64,000 bases of DNA from Mucilaginibacter psychrotolerans (GCF_004519315.1 NZ_SOZE01000001.1:186001-250000), one strand, 5' to 3'. Positions 28,372 to 37,337 are shown, counted from the first letter of the stretch. Notes: generated by a model from the sequence alone, not told the origin. Numbers and translations are program-made.

Positions 28372-28703
28372 GGGAGAGGAATTACAGCAGGCTTTAGTGT
28401 TTGAAACATGCCGCAAACGTCCGCGACGCGAGTTGATGCACCTGACTGCCGACAGGCAGGCCCGGTCTTTGCTCCGCTCGACCATCCTCCCTGCTCCGCA
28501 AAGATGGTAGCTTCAATATTTTTTTCTTTACCCTCTTTAACGGAGTTAGAGAGGGTTGAATAGCGAAGCGCATTCGGGCTGAGTCAATCTGCGAGCGATA
28601 GTAATACGAATGTTGATAAGTTAGCGCATTTTCATACGGATTTAAATGCGGGACGTTTATTTTTGCAATCGGTGCTGCTACGCGCCGGTTTTTAAGGAGA
28701 TTT
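28372..28703. other. 332-base gap before parE with hairpins, no gene seen
   Basis: The gap contains a short palindrome (CTGCCGACAGGCAG), a hairpin made of ACCCTCTTTAAC / GTTAGAGAGGGT and GC-rich stretches that look like repeat debris. It ends in TTTTTAAGGAGATTT just before the parE ATG, with a TATTTTG box (one base short of the -7 consensus) at 28659. Confidence 0.5.
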
Positions 28704-30596
28704 ATGGCAGAGAGTAATTATAATGACGACAGTATCCGGTCGCTCGACTGGAAAGAACATATACGCTTACGCCCCGGTATGTACATCGGTAAGCTGGGCG
28801 ACGGCTCGGCGTACGACGATGGCGTGTACGTATTGCTGAAAGAAATCGTAGATAACTCGATAGATGAGTTCGTGATGGGCTCGGGCAGAACCATCGAGAT
28901 AAACATGGGCGAGCATAAGGTCTCCGTGCGCGATTTTGGTCGTGGTATCCCCCTGGGCAAGGTTATCGATTGCGTATCCAAGATAAACACCGGCGGTAAG
29001 TACGATAGCAAAGCCTTCCAAAAATCGGTAGGCTTGAACGGCGTAGGTACCAAAGCCGTTAACGCGCTTTCTAACTTCTTTACCGTACAAAGCTACCGAG
29101 ATGGGCGCACCAAGATTGCCGAGTTTGAGAAAGGCGAGCTTACGCGCGACGAACCTGAAAAAGAGACATCGCAGCGCAACGGCACGGCCATCAACTTCAT
29201 ACCCGATGATACCATCTTCCGCCACTATCGCTTCATCCCAGAATTCGTGGAGAATATGATATGGAATTATGTGTTCCTGAACTCGGGGCTTACCATCAAT
29301 TTCAACGGTAAAAAATACCTTTCGGAGCGCGGCTTGTACGATTTGCTGGTGCGCAACGCTGATGCCGAGAACCTGCGTTACCCCATCATTCACCTGAAGG
29401 GGCACGACATTGAAATAGCCATGACGCACGGCCAATCTTATGGCGAAGAATACTACTCTTTCGTAAACGGGCAGAACACCACGCAGGGCGGTACCCACCA
29501 GGCTGCCTTCCGCGAGGCGGTGGTAAAAACCGTTCGTGAACATTACGATAAGGACTACGATGCCGCAGATATACGCGCATCCATTGTTGCCGCCATTGCC
29601 ATCAAAGTGCAGGAGCCGGTTTTCGAATCGCAAACCAAAACCAAGCTTGGCTCGCAGAATGTGGGGCCGGATGGGCCATCGGTACGTACGTTTATTGGCG
29701 ATTTTGTAAAACGCGAACTGGACAACTACCTGCACAAGAACCAGGCTACTGCCGATGCTTTGAAGGCAAGGATACTGCAATCTGAACGTGAGCGCAAGGA
29801 CATAGCCGGTATCAAGAAACTGGCTAACGACCGCGCCAAGAAAGCATCATTGCACAACCGTAAGCTGCGCGATTGCAAACTGCACTTCGACGATAACCAC
29901 GAGCGGAAGCAGGATACCACCTTGTTCATCACGGAGGGCGATTCGGCCAGCGGGAGTATCACCAAATCGCGCGATGTGCAAACCCAGGCGGTGTTCAGCT
30001 TAAAGGGTAAGCCGTTGAACTGTTTCGGCTTGACAAAAAAGGTGGTTTACGAGAACGAGGAATTTAACCTGCTGCAGCACGCGCTGAATATTGAGGACGG
30101 CATAGATAACTTGCGCTACAACAATATCGTGATCGCAACCGATGCCGATGTGGACGGGATGCACATCCGCCTGCTGCTGATGACTTTCTTTTTGCAGTTC
30201 TTCCCCGATTTGGTGAAGGCAGGCCACGTATCTATCCTGCAAACGCCGCTGTTCCGCGTGCGCAATAAAAAGGAGACTATCTACTGCTACAGCGATGAAG
30301 AACGCCGCAACGCCATAGCCAAACTGGGCAATAAGCCCGAGATAACCCGATTCAAAGGTTTGGGTGAGATATCGCCCGATGAGTTCGGCTTGTTCATCGG
30401 CAAAGATATCCGGTTGGATCCGGTGTTCCTGAAGGATGCCAACATCAAGGCCCTGCTGGAATACTTTATGGGCAAGAACACCCCGGCCCGGCAAATGCAC
30501 ATCGTAAACAACCTGCGGGTAGAAAAAGACGACGAAAGCGTAAATCCACTGATAGCCGAGCATCTGGATAGCAGCGAATTACCGGTAGCGAGTTAG
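28704..30596 (+). CDS. parE: DNA topoisomerase IV subunit B
   Basis: This type IIA topoisomerase ATPase subunit helps to decatenate daughter chromosomes. The 630-residue protein has the GHKL ATPase motifs ([35 protein letters not shown]), the transducer domain, and the TOPRIM metal sites ([12 protein letters not shown] and [18 protein letters not shown]), with [10 protein letters not shown] between them. The length and [22 protein letters not shown] favour ParE over GyrB. The parC gene, often next in Bacteroidota, is not downstream here; a SMI1-like gene follows 10 bases later. Confidence 0.9.
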   Translation: MAESNYNDDSIRSLDWKEHIRLRPGMYIGKLGDGSAYDDGVYVLLKEIVDNSIDEFVMGSGRTIEINMGEHKVSVRDFGRGIPLGKVIDCVSKINTGGKYDSKAFQKSVGLNGVGTKAVNALSNFFTVQSYRDGRTKIAEFEKGELTRDEPEKETSQRNGTAINFIPDDTIFRHYRFIPEFVENMIWNYVFLNSGLTINFNGKKYLSERGLYDLLVRNADAENLRYPIIHLKGHDIEIAMTHGQSYGEEYYSFVNGQNTTQGGTHQAAFREAVVKTVREHYDKDYDAADIRASIVAAIAIKVQEPVFESQTKTKLGSQNVGPDGPSVRTFIGDFVKRELDNYLHKNQATADALKARILQSERERKDIAGIKKLANDRAKKASLHNRKLRDCKLHFDDNHERKQDTTLFITEGDSASGSITKSRDVQTQAVFSLKGKPLNCFGLTKKVVYENEEFNLLQHALNIEDGIDNLRYNNIVIATDADVDGMHIRLLLMTFFLQFFPDLVKAGHVSILQTPLFRVRNKKETIYCYSDEERRNAIAKLGNKPEITRFKGLGEISPDEFGLFIGKDIRLDPVFLKDANIKALLEYFMGKNTPARQMHIVNNLRVEKDDESVNPLIAEHLDSSELPVAS

Positions 30597-30606
30597 AAAG
30601 TTTGAT

Positions 30607-31026
30607 ATGACGGAACTGAATGCCCTTTTTGCCAGGTATAATTTTGAAAAAAGGATTACGCCTGCTGAAAATATTCAGTTAATACAAAGGGAAATTGGAT
30701 TTCCACTGCCTGCGGACTACCTGTATTATGTTTTGAATTATAAAAGGTTTGAGGGTTTTATCGGATTAGAATATGTAGTTCTTTGGGATGTTGCCGAGTT
30801 GCTGCAACTAAACAAAGATTATGAAATTTTATCCTCGTTCTCCGAAACGATAGCCATTGGTAGCAACGGCAGTGGAGAATTTATTGGCATTGAATTCAAT
30901 AATCAGCAGTACAGAATCGTTATTTCCCCATTTATCGGTTTAGATAGTGCGGACCATATTCATATTGGTGATTCCTTTTCGGATACGCTTTGCCGATTAG
31001 AAAAGGGTAAGGCGTGGTTTGAATAA
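30607..31026 (+). CDS. SMI1/KNR4 family protein
   Basis: The 139-residue cytoplasmic protein has the SMI1/KNR4 core: ENIQLIQREIGFPLPADYLYYVLNYKRFEGFIG at residues 22-54 and IAIGSNGSGEFIGIEF in the middle. In bacteria this superfamily is frequent among immunity proteins of polymorphic toxins. No toxin gene is adjacent, and its position directly after parE is unusual, so it looks like an insertion between parE and whatever followed it. Confidence 0.8.
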   Translation: MTELNALFARYNFEKRITPAENIQLIQREIGFPLPADYLYYVLNYKRFEGFIGLEYVVLWDVAELLQLNKDYEILSSFSETIAIGSNGSGEFIGIEFNNQQYRIVISPFIGLDSADHIHIGDSFSDTLCRLEKGKAWFE

Positions 31027-31088
31027 TATATTTTTCTTCCTTTAGATTCGCAGGTGAAGCCTGGCAATGGCAGGTGCCTCGTTTTTTT

Positions 31089-31535
31089 TTATTTAAAGAA
31101 GCCTTCTGAATTAATATTAAAAGCAATAATTTTTATTTTGCCGTCGGCTTCTCGGGTTAGGCTTAGCGTTTCCTTGGCGTCGTATTTTTCATATTTATTC
31201 AGGTAATACAAAATATATTCCGCCGAAGGGTTCGTGCCTTCTACTCTCCTCGTTTCCCAATGGTCTAATTTAATATCTACCAATGCACCAAGTTTATTAT
31301 TGGTTGCTGTGAATATTTCTTTGGCTTTTTCTTTCGAGGTAACCGTCCAAAACTTGTCGCTGAACAATGGGAACGATTCATCGTATTTTTTTGCTTTAAG
31401 CAGCTCGAAATATTGCTTGGTTATTTTTTCTGCAGCGGTTTTGTCTTCTTCCCGGTTTACATAGGTGCCATTAAACTGGCAGGAAAATAGCAACAGTGCG
31501 ATAGCGGCAATTGCGAATGGTTTGAGGTTTTTCAT
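31089..31535 (-). CDS. Small lipoprotein, NTF2/DUF4019-like
   Basis: The 148-residue protein has a lipoprotein signal (AAIALLLFSCQFNG, Cys19). A helix-rich start (KTAAEKITKQYFELLKAKKYDESFPLFSDKFW) and beta strands follow (DIKLDHWETRRV, YILYYLNKYEKYDAKETLSLTREADGKIKI), the pattern of small NTF2-like/DUF4019-type envelope proteins. The ligand is unknown. A terminator-like hairpin with eight T on the plus strand lies just past its stop and belongs to the upstream SMI1 gene. Confidence 0.65.
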   Translation of the reverse strand: MKNLKPFAIAAIALLLFSCQFNGTYVNREEDKTAAEKITKQYFELLKAKKYDESFPLFSDKFWTVTSKEKAKEIFTATNNKLGALVDIKLDHWETRRVEGTNPSAEYILYYLNKYEKYDAKETLSLTREADGKIKIIAFNINSEGFFK

Positions 31536-31630
31536 ATCAGATTTAAATATATTACTATTTCGGACAATAATTTGAACCTTAGTTTTTTTTCTTATCTTGT
31601 ATCCCCCTCTTTTTCAGATGGGCTACCAAG

Positions 31631-32125
31631 ATGACAAAACACGAAATAAAAATCTCATTTAAAGAATACGATACGGTTGAGGAGTTGAACGCCGAAGACC
31701 ATAACCTGTGCCAGGAGGCTGTAAAAGCGCTGGCCTCTTCACATTCGCCTTATTCCAAATTCAGGGTAGGCGCGGCGCTGCTGTTAAAAAGCGGAAAGGT
31801 GATCCATGCCAGCAATCAGGAGAACGTGGCCTATCCAAGCGGCCTGTGCGCCGAGCGTGTGGCCCTGTTCCATTGGGGTACCAGCCACGCTGATGACCCC
31901 ATTGTTGCTATGGCCGTAACCGCTAAAACCGACGATTTCGAACTTTTAAAACCTGTAACCTCCTGTGGGGCCTGCCTGCAGGTAATGGCCGAATGCGAAA
32001 AACGGCAAAACAGCCCTTTTAAAATGTTGTTGTATTGCATAGGCGGCCCGGTTTGGGCCATAGATGGCGTACATAGCCTGATGCCCTTCATGTTTTTCGA
32101 GGATAGATTATCGCAAGCAGTATGA
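31631..32125 (+). CDS. cdd: Cytidine deaminase
   Basis: The enzyme deaminates cytidine and deoxycytidine in pyrimidine salvage. The 164-residue protein has the zinc-site motifs of the small tetrameric form: YPSGLCAERVALF (Cys ligand and catalytic Glu) and TSCGACLQVMAEC (two Cys ligands). The usual Pro of PCGAC is Ser here. SPYSKFRVGAALLLKSG is the conserved N-terminal motif. Its stop overlaps the next gene's start (ATGA), so the two are translationally coupled. Confidence 0.93.
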   Translation: MTKHEIKISFKEYDTVEELNAEDHNLCQEAVKALASSHSPYSKFRVGAALLLKSGKVIHASNQENVAYPSGLCAERVALFHWGTSHADDPIVAMAVTAKTDDFELLKPVTSCGACLQVMAECEKRQNSPFKMLLYCIGGPVWAIDGVHSLMPFMFFEDRLSQAV

Positions 32126-32778
32126 AAATCAAGATCATAATACTTTTTATTTTAGCCGCTACCGGCATTGCCCGGGCGCAAACAGGTTTCCCTTTCGATA
32201 ACGAGATACGAGAATTCAGGCATCAGGACAGCCTCAAGTTCCCGCCGAAGGGGGGCATCCTGTTCATCGGCAGTTCGTCTATCCGTAAATGGACCGATCT
32301 GGAGCAGCGCTTTAGCGATAAACCCATCATCCGGCGCGGGGTGGGCGGGTGCACGTTGGAGCAGCTGGTGGCTTATTATACGCCTTATATATTGCTTCCT
32401 TATCAGCCAAAGAAGATTTTCGTGTATGCTGGAGAGAATGATATTGCGGCAGGCAAATCGGGTGCTTTCGTGGCGGATGAGTTTACCAAACTTTGGGCCA
32501 TCATCAGCAGTAAACTGCCCAAGGCCGAGGTTTATTTTATGGCTATTAAACCCAGCCCAAGTCGCGCCAAATATCTAAACGAGGTAAATATTGCCAACGC
32601 ACAGATAAAGACGTTTTTGGCCGGTAAAAGGAAAGGTCATTATATCGACGTGGCATCGGTAGTATTGAAGCCCGCCACCATGCAGCCCGATTCGAGCCTG
32701 TTTGAGAGCGACTTGCTGCACCTCAACAAAACCGGTTACGATAAATGGCAGGCTGTTTTGCAACCTTTTGTAAAATAA
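32122..32778 (+). CDS. Secreted SGNH/GDSL hydrolase
   Basis: The 218-residue protein has a signal peptide (IIILFILAATGIARAQ) and all four SGNH blocks: FIGSSSIRKW (catalytic Ser), RRGVGGCTL (Gly), YAGENDIA (Asn) and the C-terminal DLLHLN (Asp and His). It is an exported esterase of the GDSL superfamily, perhaps acting on acetylated polysaccharide; the substrate is not readable. It overlaps cdd by 4 bases and is followed by a terminator. Confidence 0.9.
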   Translation: MKIKIIILFILAATGIARAQTGFPFDNEIREFRHQDSLKFPPKGGILFIGSSSIRKWTDLEQRFSDKPIIRRGVGGCTLEQLVAYYTPYILLPYQPKKIFVYAGENDIAAGKSGAFVADEFTKLWAIISSKLPKAEVYFMAIKPSPSRAKYLNEVNIANAQIKTFLAGKRKGHYIDVASVVLKPATMQPDSSLFESDLLHLNKTGYDKWQAVLQPFVK

Positions 32779-32782
32779 GAAA

Positions 32783-32806
32783 GCCTCTCCGAATCTTCGG
32801 GGAGGC
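32783..32806 (-). terminator. Terminator between convergent genes
   Basis: GCCTCTCCGAA pairs with TTCGGGGAGGC (one wobble). The T-rich side (TTTCTT) is on the minus strand, so it mainly serves the NTF2-like gene at 32839, though it also sits just after the SGNH hydrolase. Confidence 0.75.
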
Positions 32807-32838
32807 CTCACACTTAAACACTAAACTAAACTAATAAA

Positions 32839-33276
32839 TTATTTAAAAACGCTGTACACGTTGGTAATCTTCCAGCCATCGCCGGTGTTTGCCACGGTTA
32901 CATAATTGCTGCGGGTAAAGCCGTCGAATTTCATATCTACCTTTACCAATTTCACATCGGCATTGCTTTCCACAATTTCGGTGCTGGTGGTGCAGGCCTG
33001 CTCTACGTTTTTATCGCCTTTGAAAAATTCCATCATTTGCTTTTTATCAAAGCTTAATACTTTTTTGCCGCGCAGCATGCTAAACTTTACCGACTGATCC
33101 AACACGTCGTTCAGCCCATTTAGTTTGCCGCGGGTAATGGCGTCAACATAGGTATTTATGGCGTGGTTTGCGGTAAGGCTTTCGTTGTCGTTGGTTGGTT
33201 TTGCGTTAACGGCTCCGCATATCAATAAAAGGGCTAAGCCGAGTACGATTGATTTTAAGTTTTTCATGATTTTCAA
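32839..33276 (-). CDS. Secreted NTF2-like (SnoaL-type) protein
   Basis: The 145-residue protein has a signal peptide (SIVLGLALLLICGAVNA) and a compact NTF2-like fold: HAINTYVDAITRGKLNGLNDVLDQSVKFSMLRGKKVLSFDKKQMMEFF, then a strand-rich C-terminus ending in GDGWKITNVYSVFK. This secreted type is common in Bacteroidota, usually with no known ligand. It forms a single-gene unit. Confidence 0.78.
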   Translation of the reverse strand: MKIMKNLKSIVLGLALLLICGAVNAKPTNDNESLTANHAINTYVDAITRGKLNGLNDVLDQSVKFSMLRGKKVLSFDKKQMMEFFKGDKNVEQACTTSTEIVESNADVKLVKVDMKFDGFTRSNYVTVANTGDGWKITNVYSVFK

Positions 33277-33389
33277 TTTATGTGGTTGATTTTATACTCA
33301 TAAGATGCTATCGGCAATCGAAGTGTTACACCCATAAGTGTTAAATTATTTGATTTAACAAACATTTAACAATTGCCGACGGCATGCCC

Positions 33390-33397
33390 TATATTTG
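33390..33397 (+). promoter_or_regulatory. -7 box TATATTTG beside the YdeI-family start
   Basis: A perfect TAnnTTTG lies three bases before the ATG at 33401. It supports that start and predicts a leaderless or nearly leaderless mRNA. Confidence 0.55.
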
Positions 33398-33400
33398 GCT

Positions 33401-33916
33401 ATGGTTGATTTTGATACGCTCATCCTGCAGTTTGGTGAATACGGTGATAAAACCGGTTGGACCTATATTGTCATCCCTGCCGACAGTGCCTTGCTATTAA
33501 AACCTAATGATAAACGCTCGTTTAGGGTACGCGGATTCTTGGATGAATTGGCCATTGCAGGCAAATCATTATTGCCGCATGGCGATGGTACTTTTATATT
33601 GCCGCTTAACGAGGGAATGCGTAAGGGCATCCGCAAAAGCAAGGGTGCAATGCTGCGCGTGCGCCTGGAATTTGACGCTGATTTTAAGCGGGAAGTTCCC
33701 GAGGATTTGCAGGAATGTTTCGACTTTGAGCCGGAGGCTGCGGACTATTTCAACAGCATCACCAAATCGCACCAGGGGTATTTTATTAAATGGATAAACG
33801 ATGCCAAAACGGAGGAAACACGTGCCAACAGGATAGCCAGCACCGTTAATGCCGCCTTGCGGAGGATGGATTATGGGATGATGTTACGGGAGAAGAAGAA
33901 GTTGAGAGAGGGGTAA
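33401..33916 (+). CDS. YdeI/OmpD-associated family protein with DUF1905
   Basis: The 171-residue protein starts at ATG 33401 (MVDFDTLILQFGEYGDKTGWTYIVIP). Residues 1-90 are the DUF1905 beta domain (SFRVRGFLDELAIAGKSLLPHGDGTFILPLNEGMRKGI). The C-terminal part is the OmdA/YdeI helix (YFNSITKSHQGYFIKWINDAKTEETRANRIASTV). The cellular role is unknown. A perfect TATATTTG box ends three bases before the ATG. Confidence 0.85.
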   Translation: MVDFDTLILQFGEYGDKTGWTYIVIPADSALLLKPNDKRSFRVRGFLDELAIAGKSLLPHGDGTFILPLNEGMRKGIRKSKGAMLRVRLEFDADFKREVPEDLQECFDFEPEAADYFNSITKSHQGYFIKWINDAKTEETRANRIASTVNAALRRMDYGMMLREKKKLREG

Positions 33917-33920
33917 ATCG

Positions 33921-34340
33921 CTAAAGGCTTCTATTAATAAATTCTTGCGGCGTGTAAACCTGCAACGTAGGGATGCCATCTTTTTTTAATTGCTTATCCC
34001 TGGAAATAAAGTAATCTAATTTGTGATGTATAGCGGTGTAATATTGTAGTGCATCTTCAATATCATCTATTTTAGAGTGTACCGCAATCAAAGCAACCTC
34101 ATGTGTTATATCAATAACCTTTACATTCGTTAATAGATTTAACAACAACGTTTTGGTTTTTTCTATTCCGTAGGCTTTTGCTATCCAGTACCCGATAATG
34201 TGTAGTACCGACGAAGTTATAAACCCTTCAACATAGCCATCCTGAACCATTTCTATAATTGCCTTTGCATCTTCCTGATGCTCTCGTTTCAAGATATAAT
34301 CAAGCAAAACATTCGCATCTAAAAAAATTTTATAAGCCAT
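33921..34340 (-). CDS. PIN-domain toxin (VapC-like)
   Basis: The 139-residue protein carries the PIN nuclease pattern: KIFLDANVLLDYILKREHQ with the first Asp, a Glu/Asp-rich middle (HSKIDDIEDALQYYTAIHHKLDYFISRDKQL) with the conserved DAxxY and DxxxSRD acidic residues, and a short C-terminus. It should be a ribonuclease toxin. It is intact, unlike the VapC remnant at 26123. Its start overlaps the DUF6364 antitoxin gene by 11 bases. Confidence 0.88.
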   Translation of the reverse strand: MAYKIFLDANVLLDYILKREHQEDAKAIIEMVQDGYVEGFITSSVLHIIGYWIAKAYGIEKTKTLLLNLLTNVKVIDITHEVALIAVHSKIDDIEDALQYYTAIHHKLDYFISRDKQLKKDGIPTLQVYTPQEFINRSL

Positions 34341-34566
34341 GTTTTTTGTCTTGATAATAAAGTTCCTTTAAATCAGCTTTTGGGTCGATGTTGTGTGGCC
34401 CAAGCTCTTCAACCAGGTCCATAAAGGTTACCTGTTTTGCAGGTTTGGTGATGATTTTAAAGTAAGTTTCTACCAAATCAGAAACGCTCGTTTGCTGTTT
34501 ACGGGCATATTGCTTGATGTTTTGCAACAAGCTTTCTTCGATAGTAAGATTTAATCTGCTTTTCAT
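34330..34566 (-). CDS. DUF6364 family antitoxin
   Basis: From the ATG at 34566 the 78-residue product starts MKSRLNLTIEESLLQNIKQYARKQQTSVSDLVETYF, a ribbon-helix-helix DNA-binding domain typical of DUF6364 antitoxins. A C-terminal toxin-binding tail (FMDLVEELGPHNIDPKADLKELYYQDK) follows. It pairs with the PIN toxin downstream. The start is supported by a perfect -7 box five bases upstream. Confidence 0.85.
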   Translation of the reverse strand: MKSRLNLTIEESLLQNIKQYARKQQTSVSDLVETYFKIITKPAKQVTFMDLVEELGPHNIDPKADLKELYYQDKKHGL

Positions 34567-34571
34567 AAAAG

Positions 34572-34579
34572 CAAATATA
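34572..34579 (-). promoter_or_regulatory. -7 box TATATTTG of the DUF6364/PIN pair
   Basis: On the minus strand TATATTTG is followed by CTTTT and then the ATG at 34566. The antitoxin mRNA would be leaderless or nearly so. Confidence 0.6.
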
Positions 34580-34726
34580 CGCATAATTTTAAATCATGCG
34601 CGCTCGGGAAAATCGCAAAAAAGGAAACTTTGTATAGTTTGCAAATTTTACTGAAAATAAGCTTCAATTTCCGAAATTTATCGCCACCGAATTAACGTAA
34701 ACTTGAATTAAGCCCTTCAAAACAAC

Positions 34727-35104
34727 ATGAAAATCTTCAACTTGGTATTCGTTTTTATATTCATCGTTTTTGCAGCCCTGCAGTATAACGACCCCGACCC
34801 TTACATCTGGGCGCCTATTTACCTGTACAGTGCCGCCATTTGCTACCTGGCATCGCAAAAGAAATTCTACCCTAAGGCGTATCTGGCCGGTTTGATTGTG
34901 TACGGAGCTTATGCAGCGTACTTGTTTTTTGATAAAACCGGCGTTATTGATTGGGTTACCGAGCATAACCACGAAAGCATGGTGCAAACCATGAAAGCCG
35001 AAAAACCATGGATAGAAGAAAGTCGTGAGTTCTTCGGCCTGGTGATTTTGATTGTGGTAATAGGCTTTAACTGGGCGTATATGAAACGGCTGGCAAAGAA
35101 ATAA
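34727..35104 (+). CDS. TMEM220-family membrane protein
   Basis: The 125-residue protein has four hydrophobic segments and the family signature ALQYNDPDPYIWAPIYLYSAA right after helix 1. The second half contains a polar EHNHESMVQTMKAEKPWIEESREFFGL loop before the last helix. Bacterial members are small integral membrane proteins with unknown function. It is a single gene with no operon partner. Confidence 0.85.
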   Translation: MKIFNLVFVFIFIVFAALQYNDPDPYIWAPIYLYSAAICYLASQKKFYPKAYLAGLIVYGAYAAYLFFDKTGVIDWVTEHNHESMVQTMKAEKPWIEESREFFGLVILIVVIGFNWAYMKRLAKK

Positions 35105-35219
35105 GTATTAGGCTGGTAAAAATCTGACCATATTGCTATTTTTTTTAGTAATTTTCATGTAAGCATGCCTAGCTAAGTATCTTTTCGTAATTTAGTGCGT
35201 CCAAAAAAAGGTATTTTTT

Positions 35220-36923
35220 ATGCTTCAAAAGCTAACCATACAAAACTACGCGCTGATTGATAACCTCGAGATTAAGTTCGATAAGGGCCTCAATATCCTT
35301 ACGGGCGAAACCGGGGCGGGTAAATCCATTATCCTGGGTGCCTTGTCGCTTTTACTGGGGCAACGTGCCGAGAGTCGTTATTTTTTTAACCAGCAAAAAA
35401 AATGTGTGATAGAAGGTTCGTTTAAAATAACGGGCTTCCACCTCAACTCCTTTTTTGAAGATAACGACCTCGACCATGAGGACGATACCGTTTTGCGCCG
35501 CGAGATATCGAGTGATGGCAAATCGCGGGCATTCATCAACGATACACCGGTTAACCTTACCTTGCTGAAGCAATTCGGCGAAAAGCTCATCGATATCCAT
35601 TCGCAACATGCCACGCAGGAGATAAACGACCCTGATTTTCAGTTGCTGGTGGTTGATGGCGTGGCCGGCCACCACGAGTTGCTGGCCGCTTACCAAACCA
35701 AATACAAAGCCTACCGCAAATCACTCTCGGCCCTGCAGCAACTGATAGAGCAAAGCGATAAAGCCAAAGCCGACCTGGATTATTACCAGTTCCAGTTTGA
35801 TGAGCTGGAAAAAGCAGGCATAGCTGCCGATGAACAGGAGGGCCTGGAGAAAGAACTTTACGCGCTTAACAACGCCGAGGAAATAAAACGCAACCTGCTG
35901 GGCGCACACTACCTCATGCACGAGGGCGAAACCTCGGCGATTATCCAACTGCGCGAAGCCGGGCAGCAATTGTCTATCGTTGAAAAATACGATAACGAGG
36001 TGGAAGAACTGCACCAGCGGCTGAATAGCACGCTGATAGAATTGAAGGATATAGCCGCCGAGATAGAAATTATTGAGCAGCGCACCATCACCAATGATGC
36101 CCGTGCCGAAGAAGTAAACACCCGCCTCAGTTTGCTATACAACCTGCAGAAAAAGCATCGCGTTAATAGCAACGAGGAATTACTCGCTATTCAGGCAGAC
36201 CTGTCAGAAAAAATTGCGCAGGCTGTTTTTGGCGACGAGGCCATAGATAAGCTGCAAAAGCAAATAGCTTCGGCACAAAAAGAACTGGAAAAGCTGGCTG
36301 CCCAACTATCAGTCAACCGCAAAAAGGCCATCCCGGTTATCATCCAAAAGGTGCTGGCCAACCTTACCGAAATGGGTATGAACAATTCTGTATTGGAAAT
36401 TGAGCAGGGGCAGGCCGCCCAGCCTCCTAAAGGGGGAGCAGGTGGAGTAGTGCTTGGGCCTAATGGTATCGACGTTATCCGCTTCCTGTTTTCGGCGAAC
36501 AAGGGCCATGCTTTGGCGGATATGAGCAAGGTGGCTTCGGGCGGCGAGTTAAGCAGGTTGATGCTCAGCATCAAATCGATCATTGCAGAATATACCGCAT
36601 TGCCTACCATCATATTCGATGAGATTGATACCGGGGTAAGCGGCGAAGTGGCCAATAAAGTAGGGCAGGTAATGGAGCGCCTGGCGCAAAATCTGCAGGT
36701 AATTACCATAACCCACTTGCCGCAAATAGCAGGCAAAGGCAAAAGCCATTACTTTGTTTATAAAGACGATACAGACGTAGCTACCAAAACCCGCATCAAA
36801 AAACTAAGCGACGACGAGCGTGTGCTGGAGATTGCCAAAATGCTCAGCGGCGATAGGCCTGGTGAGAGCGCATTGCAGAATGCAAGGGAACTTTTAGGGG
36901 TGAAAATCGGGCTGTTTGGGTAG
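35220..36923 (+). CDS. recN: DNA repair ATPase RecN
   Basis: RecN is an SMC-like protein that acts in double-strand-break repair. The 567-residue product has MLQKLTIQNYALIDNLEIKFDKGLNILTGETGAGKSI (Walker A), a long coiled coil, the ABC signature ASGGELSRLMLSIK, Walker B TIIFDEIDTGVSG and the HLPQIAGKGKSHY motif. Around residues 400-412 there is an extra AAQPPKGGAGGVV segment encoded by an intergenic-type repeat, in a region that is a beta strand or loop near the second ATPase half. The frame is intact. Confidence 0.97.
   Translation: MLQKLTIQNYALIDNLEIKFDKGLNILTGETGAGKSIILGALSLLLGQRAESRYFFNQQKKCVIEGSFKITGFHLNSFFEDNDLDHEDDTVLRREISSDGKSRAFINDTPVNLTLLKQFGEKLIDIHSQHATQEINDPDFQLLVVDGVAGHHELLAAYQTKYKAYRKSLSALQQLIEQSDKAKADLDYYQFQFDELEKAGIAADEQEGLEKELYALNNAEEIKRNLLGAHYLMHEGETSAIIQLREAGQQLSIVEKYDNEVEELHQRLNSTLIELKDIAAEIEIIEQRTITNDARAEEVNTRLSLLYNLQKKHRVNSNEELLAIQADLSEKIAQAVFGDEAIDKLQKQIASAQKELEKLAAQLSVNRKKAIPVIIQKVLANLTEMGMNNSVLEIEQGQAAQPPKGGAGGVVLGPNGIDVIRFLFSANKGHALADMSKVASGGELSRLMLSIKSIIAEYTALPTIIFDEIDTGVSGEVANKVGQVMERLAQNLQVITITHLPQIAGKGKSHYFVYKDDTDVATKTRIKKLSDDERVLEIAKMLSGDRPGESALQNARELLGVKIGLFG
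36419..36439 (+). repeat. CCTAAAGGGGGAGC repeat inside recN
   Basis: This 21-base unit matches the copy at 21597-21617 at 20 of 21 positions. It is read in frame to give QPPKGGA and sits between two conserved RecN segments. Confidence 0.85.
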
Positions 36924-37062
36924 GGGTTTCTTTTTTTTGAACCTTGATTCAATGATTTTAGGAATCCCTGATTTTTGAGGAGGATAAGAATCAAGAAATC
37001 TTTTAATCCTATAAATCAGGGTTCAGACAATCAACGGAATCACTTAATCAATAAAATCAACG

Positions 37063-37170
37063 GTTCAGAACTGCGATGGGGATAGCAGCGGATACCGGCC
37101 TGTGGATAAGGCCTGTGCAGTATGAGCGGATAGCCCGGGCCGAAGGCATCGCAATTGTCATTTTCTGAAC
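37063..37170. repeat. Nested palindromic element with GCGATG/CATCGC arms
   Basis: The outer arms are GTTCAGAA (37063-37070) and TTCTGAAC (37163-37170). The inner arms are GCGATG (37073-37078) and CATCGC (37147-37152). Inside are two near-direct copies of GCGGATA, in AGCAGCGGATACC and ATGAGCGGATAGC, and a GGCCTGTGGATAAGGCC palindrome. It looks like a compact structured intergenic repeat of the type common in Bacteroidota genomes. Confidence 0.7.
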
Positions 37171-37233
37171 TCGAATTTCAAGGAATTAAAACAATTTTTC
37201 AGAATATTAAAACAACGTTCGATAGAGACGGTT

Positions 37234-37289
37234 CCTTCCAACCTTCCAACCTTCCAACCTTCCAACCTTCCAACCTTCCAACCTTCCAG
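37234..37289. repeat. Seven-unit CCTTCCAA tandem array
   Basis: Seven perfect consecutive eight-base units are present, the last ending in G instead of A. Related CTTTCTAACC/GGTTGGAA words occur as a degenerate block at 52640-52900. Confidence 0.95.
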
Positions 37290-37337
37290 CTTTTTTAACC
37301 TCTCCAACTTCTAATAACCTTTTCCAACAAAAAAACA

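Larger units (their letters stand above)
36924..37337. other. Repeat-rich gap between recN and fabI
   Basis: No gene is seen. The gap holds, in order: a degenerate inverted repeat of TGAACCCTGATT words (36940-37030), a palindromic element (37063-37170) and an eight-base tandem array (37234-37289). Confidence 0.7.

Noticed and set aside
28372-28703. Riboswitch or structured leader before parE
   Set aside because: Short hairpins are present but no known aptamer pattern could be recognised.
28704-30596. Alternative call of gyrB
   Set aside because: The N-terminal [21 protein letters not shown] and the short length fit Bacteroidota ParE better; certainty is high but not absolute without a tree.
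37234-37289. CCTTCCAA array as a possible CRISPR
   Set aside because: Units are eight bases without spacers and no cas gene is in the window; it is a simple tandem repeat.
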